This document shows positions 37,232 to 46,225 of a stretch of 64,000 nucleotides of DNA, one piece after another. The notes under the pieces are model-generated. The model had not been told where the DNA came from. It saw only the letters and a program-made list of their open reading frames with translations, and ran no database searches. Every line of letters starts with the position of its first letter. Position 1 is the first letter of the stretch. The stretch covers positions 229,197 through 293,196 of the forward strand of contig NZ_ML660093.1 of assembly GCF_007004655.1 (NCBI RefSeq), written 5' to 3'. Source of the stretch: Exilibacterium tricleocarpae (GTDB lineage: Bacteria; Pseudomonadota; Gammaproteobacteria; Pseudomonadales; Cellvibrionaceae). The position numbers were made by a program, and so were the translations under genes.

Positions 37232-39622
37232 TTAATTCGGGCAGATAGCCAGGTCGTCAATGCCGCACTCGACCAGGTCGCCGGTCCCGGCCCCGTCGGA
37301 ACACTGTATGCGCAGCACCACATCGGCGCCGGCAGCAACCGGGGCGCTGGTGTTGGCCCAGGCGGCGTTTGAGGTACTGTCGCCGTTGCTGACCAGGGTG
37401 TTGAAGGTGACGCCGCCGTCGGTGGAGAGCGCCAGGTCGAAAAAGTCCTGCGCGTCGTCGCCGGCGGTGCGCTGGCCGTGGAAGTAGGCGATATTCAGTG
37501 TGGAATCCCGAGCGACGCTGTAGGTGGGTGAAAGGGCAGTGCAGTTGCCGCCGTCCACGTCATCGGCGCCGGCCGATGAATTGGTGGCGGTAAAATACGC
37601 CCGGCTGCCGGAATTGGCGCCGCCGACCTGGGTGGTGACGCCACCGTTGGCCTGTTGGGTGGGCGTGTCCGCAACATAGCTGCCCGTGCTGCAGGTCGAG
37701 GTGGCGGCGTTACGCCAGCCGGCAGCACCCGATTCGAAACTTTCCGTAACCGTGCAAGTGGGTGCGGGCGTGGTGGCGCACACTGAGACCTGGTCGAGGC
37801 CGGCCTCGACAATATCGCCGTTACTGACGCCGTCGGTGGCTCGCACCCGCAATTGCACGACCCCGGGATTGGCGAGCGTGGTGCTGGCGGTCGCCCAGGC
37901 GGCGCTACTGGTGACATCGCCGACGGATACCAGGGTATCGACGACCACACCGTTGTTTAACACCTCGATGGTGAAGCCGTCGGCGCCGTCATCGCCGGCG
38001 TCGCGCTGGCCGTGAAAGTAGGCTGTGGATATTCGCACGCCCTGTTCACCGCTGGCATCCACCGCCGGCGACAGGGTTTCACAGGTACCGCCATCGACAT
38101 CGTTGGAACCGAGGCTGGAATTCGGTGCCGTAAACCAGGCGCCGCTACCGGCGGCGGCGCCGGCCACCTGCAGCGTGATGCTGCCGCTCGAGGTCTGTGT
38201 CGGTGTGCCGCGCACGAAAGTGCCGGTGCTGCAACTGCTGTTGCCGTCGCTCCAGCCGTCGGCACTGCTCTCGAAGCTGGCCTCGTACAGGCAGTCGCCG
38301 GGCGGCGGTCCGTTGATGGCATCCCAGTCGGGCGTCACCACAAACAGGCCGTTACCGATATCGCTGAGGATGATATTGCCGCTTTCGAAATAGACGTAGC
38401 TGCTCCAGGCCCCGGAGAACTGGGCGGAATCCGAGCCGGGAATGGTATCGAAAAACGCCACCTCGGTGAGATTGCCATTGGCGATATCATCACTGGCCAG
38501 AATACGCAGGCCGGCCCGGTAGTTGGCTTCGAAAATGTAGTTGTCTTTGGTGTAGAGGTTGTGGTCGATAGCGCGGCTGGGGCCGACATAACGTCCGATT
38601 TCAACGGGGTTGTCCAGATCGAACAAGTTCCAGATATAAGACGTGGTGTTGATGCCGTTACGCAGTTCGTCCTGCTCGTCGTTCATAATCAACAGTTCGT
38701 GATTGTCGTTCAGGAACCAGCCCTGGTGGGTATAGCGCGAACCGCTGTAACCGGTGCGGGAAATCTGCACCGGATTGGACTTGTTGGTGACATCGACGAT
38801 GGTGATGGTGTCCTCATTGTAGCCGATACAGATTTCCCGGCCGCGATAGGTGGCGTCCGGACCCGCGTAGACGACACACTGGGTATCGTGGGTATAGCCG
38901 TCGGAGGAAAAACATCCGGCAAACGACGGCGCCGCCGGATTGGAAATATCGACCATATACAAGCCGCCGCTACAGCGATTGCTGCCGACGATATAGGCGT
39001 ACCCGGTGTCTTCGTTGATCGCTATATTGTGGGCGGGACCGAAGCCGCCGAGGTGGGCGGTTTCGCTGAGCGTGCCGCCGGGTGTGGTGATCGTGCGCAG
39101 GGTATTGAGATCGAAAACCTGTAAGCCGTGGGTGGCATTGCCGCTACCGTCGGCGACGATAAACGCGTGGTCGTTGTAGACTTTTATATCGCGCCAGGGA
39201 TCACTGCCAAAATCGTGGGCGGGAAGATAGCCCATAAAAACCGGATTGCGGGCATCGGTGACATCGACGAAAGATGTGCCCGCCACGCGGCCGACCAGGG
39301 CGAACTCCCTGCCGGTTACCGGGTCGGTCCAGCCCCAGATATCGTTGAGGTTGCCGGAGCCGCCTCCCATATCGGCTTTGGCGAGAAACGACTGGAAGTC
39401 AATTTTACTGCACGGGTAACCGTTGGCACTGCCACTGGTGCAGGTTGCCGCCGCGGCCGCGCTGAGGTCACCCTGGGCGAGCCCCTGCAGCATCAGCGAC
39501 GGCTGTCCCTCGTCGGTGTCGTCAAACTTGAAGAGGTCCGGAAACATGGCGCTGTGGCTAAAAGCCGCCGACGCAAACACAACTGATAAGACTGAAAAAC
39601 ACCCGCAACCTAAGCGCTTCAT
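37232..39622 (-). CDS. Choice-of-anchor B family exported protein with two C-terminal repeat domains
   Basis: 796 residues. After a signal peptide (CFSVLSVVFASAAFSHS) a beta-propeller-like LVIVD region spans about 80-425, marked by DIWGWTDPVTGREFALVGRV and DVTDARNPVFMGYLPAH. Two C-terminal domains of about 170 residues (from about 445 and 622) share YFHGQR and NDVDGG-type motifs and resemble the C terminus of the nearby M36 protease. They are probably for secretion or surface attachment. First gene of the operon leading to the YtkA-like and peroxidase genes. Confidence 0.85.
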   Translation of the reverse strand: MKRLGCGCFSVLSVVFASAAFSHSAMFPDLFKFDDTDEGQPSLMLQGLAQGDLSAAAAATCTSGSANGYPCSKIDFQSFLAKADMGGGSGNLNDIWGWTDPVTGREFALVGRVAGTSFVDVTDARNPVFMGYLPAHDFGSDPWRDIKVYNDHAFIVADGSGNATHGLQVFDLNTLRTITTPGGTLSETAHLGGFGPAHNIAINEDTGYAYIVGSNRCSGGLYMVDISNPAAPSFAGCFSSDGYTHDTQCVVYAGPDATYRGREICIGYNEDTITIVDVTNKSNPVQISRTGYSGSRYTHQGWFLNDNHELLIMNDEQDELRNGINTTSYIWNLFDLDNPVEIGRYVGPSRAIDHNLYTKDNYIFEANYRAGLRILASDDIANGNLTEVAFFDTIPGSDSAQFSGAWSSYVYFESGNIILSDIGNGLFVVTPDWDAINGPPPGDCLYEASFESSADGWSDGNSSCSTGTFVRGTPTQTSSGSITLQVAGAAAGSGAWFTAPNSSLGSNDVDGGTCETLSPAVDASGEQGVRISTAYFHGQRDAGDDGADGFTIEVLNNGVVVDTLVSVGDVTSSAAWATASTTLANPGVVQLRVRATDGVSNGDIVEAGLDQVSVCATTPAPTCTVTESFESGAAGWRNAATSTCSTGSYVADTPTQQANGGVTTQVGGANSGSRAYFTATNSSAGADDVDGGNCTALSPTYSVARDSTLNIAYFHGQRTAGDDAQDFFDLALSTDGGVTFNTLVSNGDSTSNAAWANTSAPVAAGADVVLRIQCSDGAGTGDLVECGIDDLAICPN
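37238..38300. repeat. Long inverted homology, arm 1 (C-terminal domains of the choice-of-anchor-B gene)
   Basis: The region encoding the two C-terminal domains matches, in the opposite orientation, the segment at about 42,585-43,666 of the M36 protease gene. Shared protein stretches include GGVTTQVGGANSGS and YFHGQR. Boundaries are approximate. Confidence 0.65.
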
Positions 39623-40474
39623 TGTACTGTCCCTTATTATTAAGTATTGGACTAAAAACTGGAGGTAGACTGCATAACTCTCGCGTCTGCCAACAGCGTT
39701 TCTTATATCTACAACGTATCTAATATCTGTAGCGTATCAACGTGCCCTGAAATTCGCTTTTGCCTTTGGGGCTTGGTAGGTCTGGTTTATCCGGGTAGAG
39801 CTGGCCGTGGATAAACTATAGTATGTTTTTTTCTGTTGGCAGAATATATCTTTCTATAAGCAAAATATATTTTCTACTGTCAATCCAAAGCCGTTGGTCG
39901 ATATGGCGTGCAGTTCAGCCAACCAGCATTCCGACAATTTTCCGCAATCCTTCCCGCGATCTTTTTGCAACCAAAGTTCGGCCGGTACTTGGCGACACCG
40001 ATATTGAGGATAGAGGTTTTGGTGACATTGTATTCAGCGATAAAGGTTTTAGTGACATGTGTAGAAGAGATCGGTCGAGTTTAGTGTGTTGTTTTGGCCG
40101 TAGTCAAATATTTGTTTGAAACTTGCGGGCAGATTGAGATGCTTGCCTCAGAATGGCGGGTGCCTGGCGTTTGTTTTGTGCTTGCTAACGGTGTTATGGC
40201 GCGGTAGTTTTTTTAGGTTTTGGCTTTGCGCTTGAATCACTGATTTTTTATTTTTTAGATTTGGGTCAACCTATATTTAATATAAGTAAACCTGTGGCTT
40301 TCGGGTTAGGGAAATAGCGAATCACGCTAGCGGCTCGCATGAGGTATTTAAAAGTTAATCCGTTCTAGTATGTGGGTTACCGGCCGTGTCGAAAATTTTA
40401 TATAAATAGACACGGCTATTTGCATGCTAAGTGTTGTTCGCCGAGGTTTCATTCACGATAAATCAGAGGTGGTT
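39623..40474. promoter_or_regulatory. A/T-rich divergent region upstream of the M36 protease gene
   Basis: 852 bp, conspicuously less GC-rich than its surroundings, with no supportable gene (a 98-codon frame at 39823-40119 lacks any support). It must hold the promoters of the two divergent exported-protein genes. A dyad around a possible -10 box is listed separately. Confidence 0.55.
40383..40416. promoter_or_regulatory. GCCGTGTC-N18-GACACGGC dyad spanning a TATAAA box
   Basis: A perfect 8-bp inverted repeat at 40383-40390 and 40409-40416 encloses TATATAAATAG (TATAAA at 40401-40406). It lies 60 bp upstream of the protease ATG, a position fit for a regulator that blocks or activates this promoter. 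Confidence 0.55.
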
Positions 40475-43400
40475 ATGAACAAGAGTAATTACCGACCAGG
40501 TTGCAGCGATAGAAGTAATTTTAGTAAGAAAATTTTTTTCAGAACCATGGGTGTTTCACTACTGGGCTTGGCCATGTCTTTGGCCGCCACCGCACAGGTG
40601 AGTTCCGGCAAGCACGACCGCGATATCGATAAACGTTTATTGACGGCACCGCTGATCTCGGCACCGACGCCCGGTAGCGAACAGCAACAGTCGCTGGCAA
40701 CGATGCGCCGGGATCAACCGGGCATTATGGCGAGGTTTAACGAATACGGCGTCACCAGTTCCCTGACCAACCCTACCGGTCCGGTAGCATCGGCCGTGCC
40801 GAGTGCCTCCGGTCCAGAGGCGACGGCGAGAAGTTTTCTCGCCGGCAATCTGCCGCTGCTCGGTTTGGAAACCGCTGATATTGAGGGGATGGCGTTAACC
40901 GATGTCGTTAAATCCATCAGTGGCGTTACGCACTATTATTTCGGTCAGACGTTGAAGGGTATTCCTGTCTATAACGGGCAACTGCAGGTGCACGTCACCG
41001 AGGCGGGCGCGATCAGCCATGTCAACAATGCCTTTATTCCCAAGTTGGCGGCGGCGGTCGGCGCCATGACGCCGAGAATCGGACCGGACAAAGCCATTGC
41101 CGCCGCCGCCCGCGAGTTGAATATCAATCTCTCGCAACAGCCGGAGCTGGTGCGGCAGTTGACCGATGCCCAGGCCACCTCGGTATTGCGGCAGGCACAG
41201 TTGGCGCCGCAGCCGATCAAAGCCAAACTGGTGCTGGTGCCCATGTGGCCGGGTCATGTGGCGCTGGCGTGGAACTTTCAGTTTCAAATGGATCATGCGT
41301 GGCCGGATATTACCGTCAATGCCGAAACAGGTGAGTTGATCACCAGTTTCGATATGATGCGGGACACGGCGTTTCGAGTGTACGCCGAACCGGTAGAGAG
41401 CCCCATTCATACAACGCCGCTGCCGCCCGCCGATGCGCGTACGCTGGTGATGGACCCGGAAGATGCCATCGCCTCCCCGCAGGGTTGGTTTGACGGCACC
41501 TCCACGCTGATGGACGGCAATAATGTCCACGCCTGCGCCGATCGCAACGGCAACAATAGCTGCGACTCGCCACAGCCAAACTGCGGGGCGGGCCAGGTCT
41601 GTGATTTTCCCCTCGACCTGAGCGGCAATCCCGCCAACTCCCTAAGCGCGGCCATTGCCAACCTGTTTTACTGGAACAACCATATCCACGACGTGCAGTA
41701 TCAATATGGTTTCGACGAGGTCGGCGGCAATTTTCAGGAAAACAATTTCGGTCGCGGCGGCGCCGGTTCGGATTCGGTCAATGCCGAGGCGCAGGACAAC
41801 GCCAATGGCGGCTCCAACTGCAATGCCAACTTCGCGACACCGACCGACGGCGGCAATCCGCGTATGCAAATGTTTTTGTGCAACCGCGGCAATCCCTCCC
41901 GTGACGGCGATTTCGATAACGGCGTTATCGTGCACGAATACGGCCACGGTATCTCCATTCGACAGGTGGGCGGTCCGGGCAACAGCAGTTGTCTGAACAA
42001 CCGCCAGCAGGGTGGTGAGGGCTGGAGCGACTGGTTTGGTCTCGTCTACACGGCGAAAGCCAGTGACCAGGCCACCGACCCCCGTGGCCTTGGCGCGTAT
42101 CTTTTTGCACTGGCGCCCGACGGTACCATTCGGCCGCAGCAGTACAGTACCGATCCCGCGATCAATAATTATACCTACGAGTCGGTTCGCGGCAGTGTTG
42201 TGCCCCACGGGGTGGGCTCGGTCTGGGCGCAGGCGCTGTGGGAGGTGTACTGGGCTTTGGTGGATAAACACGGCTTTGAAGGGGACTTGCTCAATTTCGA
42301 TATCAACGATGCTAACGAGGCCGGCAACAAGCGCGCGTTGTTCTACGTGAACGAAGGCCTGAAAAACACCGCCTGCTCGCCGACGTTCGTAGCGGCCCGC
42401 GACGGTATTATCGCCGCGGTCAACAACAGCTTCGGGGGCGAGGATGTGTGTACGGTCTGGCAAGCGTTTGCCGCCTTTGGCCTCGGTGTCAATGCGGTGT
42501 CCGGCGGTTCCAACAGCACCAGTCCCACCAACGGCTTTAACCTGCCGGCCCAGTGCGATGGCACCCCGCCGCCGGTGCTGACCTGTGCAGATGGTTCCGA
42601 CCCGTTGTATGTGGCGGATTTTGAGGCCGATGCCGGTGGTTGGGTCGGCGGCAGCAGCAGTTGCACCACCGGTGCCTTTGTGCGCGGCACGCCGACGCTG
42701 CAAGCCGACGGCGGTGTGACCACCCAGGTCGGTGGCGCGGCCAGCGGCAACGGTGCCTGGTTCACCGCTACCAACACCGCCGCGGGCAGCAACGATGTCG
42801 ATGGCGGCACTTGTGAAACACTCTCGCCGGCGGTGGATTTGAGTGCGTTGCAGGCGGCGGATATTTCCCTGTCTTACTTCCACGGCCAGCGCGACGGGGG
42901 TGACGACGCCAGCGATGGGTTCAGTATCGAGGTTTTGAACAATGGCGTCCTGGCGGCGACCATGGTCAATATCGGTGATGTGACCACCAATGCGGCCTGG
43001 ACGGCGGCTTCCTCCGTGATCAACAACCCGGGCACTGTGCAGTTGCGTGTGCGGGCCACTGACGGTGCCGCCGGCGGGGACTTGATCGAGGGCGGTGTCG
43101 ACAAGGTGTTGTTCTGTGCATCGGGTCCGGTGACCGGGGGTTGTAGCGTCGAAGAAGGCTTTGAAAGCGGTGCCGGCGGCTGGAGCAATTCCAGCGCGTC
43201 CAGTTGTACCACCGGTGCCTTCGTAACCGGCACCCCGACAGCGCAAAGCAACGGCGGCGTGACCACCCAGGTGGGCGGTGCCAACAGCGGCAGTGGCGCG
43301 CTATTTACGGCCACCAACTCCAGCGCCGGTGTCAACGATGTGGACGGCGGCAACTGTATTGTCGGTTCGCCGACCTACGGTGTCAGTGAGGCATCGACGC

Positions 43401-43669
43401 TGTCGGTAGCCTATTTTCACGGCCAGCGCGACAGTGGTGATGACGCCGGCGATTTCTTCCGCTTGCAGGTTTCCACCGATGGCGGCAGCACCTTCACCAC
43501 ACTGGCCGATAATGGTGATGTTCTGTCAAACGCCGCCTGGCAGACGGTAACGGCGCCGGTGGCGGCTGGCGCCAATGTGGTTTTACAGGTGCAGTGTGCC
43601 GACGGCGTGGCGGATGGCGATTTGGTGGAATGCGGGATTGACGATGTGAGTATCTGTCCGACGAATTAG
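40475..43669 (+). CDS. M36 (fungalysin-type) secreted zinc metalloprotease
   Basis: 1064 residues. A signal segment (TMGVSLLGLAMSLAATAQV) is followed by an FTP-type propeptide (YFGQTLKGIPVYNGQLQVHV) and the peptidase domain, with HEYGH at about 487-491 and the EGWSDWFGLVYT stretch supplying the third zinc ligand. Two C-terminal domains from about 705 and 890 match those of the choice-of-anchor-B protein. I start at ATG 40475, preceded by AGAGGTGG; an upstream in-frame ATG at 40424 would hide the signal. Probably digests extracellular protein. Confidence 0.93.
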   Translation: MNKSNYRPGCSDRSNFSKKIFFRTMGVSLLGLAMSLAATAQVSSGKHDRDIDKRLLTAPLISAPTPGSEQQQSLATMRRDQPGIMARFNEYGVTSSLTNPTGPVASAVPSASGPEATARSFLAGNLPLLGLETADIEGMALTDVVKSISGVTHYYFGQTLKGIPVYNGQLQVHVTEAGAISHVNNAFIPKLAAAVGAMTPRIGPDKAIAAAARELNINLSQQPELVRQLTDAQATSVLRQAQLAPQPIKAKLVLVPMWPGHVALAWNFQFQMDHAWPDITVNAETGELITSFDMMRDTAFRVYAEPVESPIHTTPLPPADARTLVMDPEDAIASPQGWFDGTSTLMDGNNVHACADRNGNNSCDSPQPNCGAGQVCDFPLDLSGNPANSLSAAIANLFYWNNHIHDVQYQYGFDEVGGNFQENNFGRGGAGSDSVNAEAQDNANGGSNCNANFATPTDGGNPRMQMFLCNRGNPSRDGDFDNGVIVHEYGHGISIRQVGGPGNSSCLNNRQQGGEGWSDWFGLVYTAKASDQATDPRGLGAYLFALAPDGTIRPQQYSTDPAINNYTYESVRGSVVPHGVGSVWAQALWEVYWALVDKHGFEGDLLNFDINDANEAGNKRALFYVNEGLKNTACSPTFVAARDGIIAAVNNSFGGEDVCTVWQAFAAFGLGVNAVSGGSNSTSPTNGFNLPAQCDGTPPPVLTCADGSDPLYVADFEADAGGWVGGSSSCTTGAFVRGTPTLQADGGVTTQVGGAASGNGAWFTATNTAAGSNDVDGGTCETLSPAVDLSALQAADISLSYFHGQRDGGDDASDGFSIEVLNNGVLAATMVNIGDVTTNAAWTAASSVINNPGTVQLRVRATDGAAGGDLIEGGVDKVLFCASGPVTGGCSVEEGFESGAGGWSNSSASSCTTGAFVTGTPTAQSNGGVTTQVGGANSGSGALFTATNSSAGVNDVDGGNCIVGSPTYGVSEASTLSVAYFHGQRDSGDDAGDFFRLQVSTDGGSTFTTLADNGDVLSNAAWQTVTAPVAAGANVVLQVQCADGVADGDLVECGIDDVSICPTN
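42585..43666. repeat. Long inverted homology, arm 2 (C-terminal domains of the M36 protease gene)
   Basis: Encodes two domains matching those of the opposite-strand choice-of-anchor-B gene at 37,238-38,300. Within this arm the two domains also resemble each other (TGAFV.GTP and YFHGQRD in both). Boundaries are approximate. Confidence 0.65.
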
Positions 43670-43974
43670 GTAGCTGCGGCTGTTTACTTGTTGAGCGGGC
43701 TCTTTGGCCCGCTTTTTTTTGAGGGTGCGCCAGGCATGGCGCGTTGCGCCCTGGGGATGCTGTTGCGGTTTCTTGCGGTGGCGGCCGCCTAACAGAGGGA
43801 TAGCCCTCTGTCGGGTCCGGCAAGAGAGGGCTTATTCGTTTACGGAGGCGGCTTTTTCAATGCAATAATTAGTCGCAGTCGGGAACTTATTGGTGAGGTA
43901 ATCCATTTTATTAATAAATTGATTCCAGTGATCACCCTGGATCGCTATTTACGAAAATAAAGTGAGAGCTTGAT
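43670..43974. other. Gap after the protease gene, with terminator
   Basis: 305 bp. The terminator below ends the protease transcript. The remainder turns A/T-rich toward 43,970 and should hold the promoter of the proline-rich gene. Confidence 0.6.
43694..43720 (+). terminator. Rho-independent terminator of the M36 protease gene
   Basis: AGCGGGC and GCCCGCT form the stem around a TCTTTG loop, followed by eight T. It starts 25 bp after the stop codon. Confidence 0.9.
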
Positions 43975-45669
43975 ATGTGTCCAAGTCCTCTGGCTCCGAG
44001 TGCTTTGCAGGCCGGTCGAAGCCTTCTAAAGCGGTTTACCCAGAAACTACCAAGTCAAGTAAGAAGGCCCACACCCCGGCCTTCGCCTGCGCCTCCGCCG
44101 CCGTTGCCCCCCAGGCCTGTTAATCTGCAGACGTCTCCGCCGTCGCTGCCCCCCAGGCCTGTTAGTCTGCAGACGTCCCCGCCGCCGTTGCCCCCCAGGC
44201 CTGTTAATCTGCAGACGTCTCCGCCGTCGTTGCCCCCCAGGCCTGTTAATCTGCAGACGTCCCCGCCGCCGTTGCCCCCCAGGCCTGTCAATCTACAAAC
44301 GCCTCCGCTGTTTTCCCCTACGCCTGTGCGGCCGTCTTTTTCGGGGCCGTATTCTGGGTTTGTGGAAATGCTGGCCGAGCGCGCACAAACTATGAGCCAG
44401 CGTCTGGAGCAGAGTTCGCATGCCAGTTTTGGCAACCCCAATGGCTCTGTTAGTCCGCAGACGCCTCCGCCGCCGTTGCCCCCGAGACCTACCGGTGCGG
44501 GAACTGCTGTCCATGCCCAAGGACCTGCGGTTCCTCCTAAGCCTGCTGCGTACATGACGCAAAACCCGAGACCTGCCGGTGCGCAAACTGCTGTCCATGC
44601 CCAAGGGCCTGCGGTTCCTCCTAAGCCTGCTGCGTACATGACGCAAGACCCGAGACCTGCCGGTGCGCAAAGGCCTCCGCCGGTGCCCCCTAAGATTTTA
44701 GAGACCTCCGGGTTGCTCGGGAATGCTACGCTGGCAGTATCTCCGCCGTCGTCCTCAATGCCTGAGAGTGCGCAAACACCTCCTCAGTTGTCCCCCATAC
44801 CTGCAAGTGTGCAGCCGTCTCTTTCGGCTACTTCCGGGGAGTGGGGGAAAAGACTGGTCGAGCAACTAGAGGCTGTGGCCGAGGGCCTGCAAGATAGTTC
44901 GTTTGCCGGTTTTGGCAACCCCAGTGGCTCTTCCAGTGTGATGGATCATATTACACCCAAGGAATATGAGATGCTGACACTGCCATCCAGTTATGCATCA
45001 ACACAGTATTCGCCATCATCGCATGCCCAGCCGGATAACAGAACGGCAGCTCCTCAGTCGCGTTGGGAGAGAGTTGGCTCGAATCAGGTTCATAATGCCG
45101 CAGAGCAAACCTCACCCACACCTGGGGCTTCGACAAAGAAAGAGACCATTGATGTCACATTCCAGTCGGGGTTCCGGCCGAGTTCGACGCAGTGGCACGT
45201 TATGGAGATAGTCAACAAAAATTCGTCCGAGGCCAGTTATACGAAAGAGGATATTCGTCAGCTCCAATCGCGTAGAGAAGAAATCCTGGCAGGCGCCCAG
45301 CAAGTTGTAGACGCTGCGTCCAAAAAGAAGGCAGCAATCATTGCGAGTGGGGTTCCAGAGACGCAAGTAAAATTACAAATAGCCGGTGATGATGCGCTAG
45401 TTATTAAAACGGCTGTGGAAACGATGCGTACCCTGCAGATGGCTGATAGTCGTCGAAAAAGAACCCACTTCAGCGATAGACTAGCATATGCCAATATGAC
45501 TTACGCCGAAGCTGAAAAGAAATTCGGTCTGATAGCAGACTTCGTCGAGAATAACAAGGCGTCTTTTGACAATTCAACGGTTGGTGGTTTTGAAGACGCA
45601 AAACGCAACGTATCGCCCAAAAGAGGGTCCCCGTCACGTATAGATAAGGAAGAAACTTACTACCGTTAG
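43975..45669 (+). CDS. Proline-rich repeat protein, candidate type III secreted effector
   Basis: 564 residues without a Sec signal. Residues 40-108 are five 14-residue repeats carrying LPPRPV; a sixth LPPRP follows at 168-172 and VPPK motifs at 187-190, 214-217 and 237-240. These give nine PxxPx[RK] SH3-ligand-like cores. A helical unit ending S-S-x-A-x-FGNPxGS occurs twice (about 126-158 and 286-320). Two 28-residue repeats lie at 173-228. The C-terminal third is charged and helical. Two chaperone-like genes follow directly, the classical order of a type III effector with its chaperones. The function is unknown; secretion is inferred from context. Confidence 0.65.
   Translation: MCPSPLAPSALQAGRSLLKRFTQKLPSQVRRPTPRPSPAPPPPLPPRPVNLQTSPPSLPPRPVSLQTSPPPLPPRPVNLQTSPPSLPPRPVNLQTSPPPLPPRPVNLQTPPLFSPTPVRPSFSGPYSGFVEMLAERAQTMSQRLEQSSHASFGNPNGSVSPQTPPPPLPPRPTGAGTAVHAQGPAVPPKPAAYMTQNPRPAGAQTAVHAQGPAVPPKPAAYMTQDPRPAGAQRPPPVPPKILETSGLLGNATLAVSPPSSSMPESAQTPPQLSPIPASVQPSLSATSGEWGKRLVEQLEAVAEGLQDSSFAGFGNPSGSSSVMDHITPKEYEMLTLPSSYASTQYSPSSHAQPDNRTAAPQSRWERVGSNQVHNAAEQTSPTPGASTKKETIDVTFQSGFRPSSTQWHVMEIVNKNSSEASYTKEDIRQLQSRREEILAGAQQVVDAASKKKAAIIASGVPETQVKLQIAGDDALVIKTAVETMRTLQMADSRRKRTHFSDRLAYANMTYAEAEKKFGLIADFVENNKASFDNSTVGGFEDAKRNVSPKRGSPSRIDKEETYYR
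44092..44298 (+). repeat. Five 42-bp repeats encoding the LPPRPV array
   Basis: Period 42 bp, with alternate units (SPPSL and SPPPL) that suggest an 84-bp higher-order duplication. Nearly identical at the DNA level (CTGCAGACGTC in each linker), so recently expanded. Confidence 0.85.
44491..44658 (+). repeat. Two 84-bp repeats inside the proline-rich gene
   Basis: Encode residues 173-200 and 201-228 (AVHAQGPAVPPKPAAYMTQ in both). Only a few base changes separate the copies. Confidence 0.85.
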
Positions 45670-45739
45670 TAGTTTTTTAATAACTGACAGCACCTAAGCG
45701 GCTATTCTCACCAAGGTTTAACAGCATTGCGGCGGAAAT

Positions 45740-46225
45740 ATGATGTCTAACCAGCACGAAAAAAAAGACTTCAAACAGCACGTGAGCGCCATAGCTCGCC
45801 TCGCTGAAAGTGAGGTCACAGAAGATGACGACAGGTTTATTTTGGTCGTTGACGGCCAAACCTGTACATTCAGCAAGCCGGAAGGTGCGCAAACGCACTT
45901 CAGTCTAAGTGTCGACATTATCGATATTCCGCAAAGTGAATCGAAACGACGCCAGCTTCTTAAGGCGTCACTTTCCTATAATTTCAAATACTACAATGGC
46001 TGGGCATCCATGTTGTCACTCTGTCGTGCCGGCAAGGCCATTCAGGCGACCACTCGCTTTGACACCAACTATGCTGTCGATAAGTTATTTGCAGGGCTTC
46101 GACATTTTTGTCGAGCCGTTCCCGATTTGCGCTCAGAGCTGACCCGGGGCTGGTTTACCGGTACGACCGATGAGGAGTCGGTGAGGGATTTTATGCTGCA
46201 AGCCCGCCTGCGAGGTGCGTTATGA
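45740..46225 (+). CDS. CesT-like type III secretion chaperone, candidate
   Basis: 161 residues, small and soluble. An N-terminal helix (DFKQHVSAIARLAES) is followed by beta strands (FILVVDGQTCTFSKPEG; HFSLSVDIIDIP), a central helix (RRQLLKASLSYNFKYYNG), another strand pair and a long C-terminal helix (AVDKLFAGLRHFCRAVPDLR). That order matches class I chaperones of the CesT/SycE fold. GGCGGA precedes ATG 45740, and a second ATG follows at once. Its stop overlaps the next start (ATGA). Recognised by pattern rather than by a unique motif. Confidence 0.6.
   Translation: MMSNQHEKKDFKQHVSAIARLAESEVTEDDDRFILVVDGQTCTFSKPEGAQTHFSLSVDIIDIPQSESKRRQLLKASLSYNFKYYNGWASMLSLCRAGKAIQATTRFDTNYAVDKLFAGLRHFCRAVPDLRSELTRGWFTGTTDEESVRDFMLQARLRGAL

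Noticed and set aside
39823-40119. A 98-codon plus-strand frame in the A/T-rich region
   Set aside because: No ribosome-binding site, odd composition and no domain; more likely control DNA.
41642-43246. A 534-codon minus-strand frame opposite the M36 protease gene
   Set aside because: The plus strand encodes clear catalytic motifs (HEYGH) and repeat domains; the minus frame is a shadow.
44055-44639. A glycine-rich minus-strand frame
   Set aside because: It is the complement of the PPLPPRP repeat DNA; the glycine repeats are a by-product.
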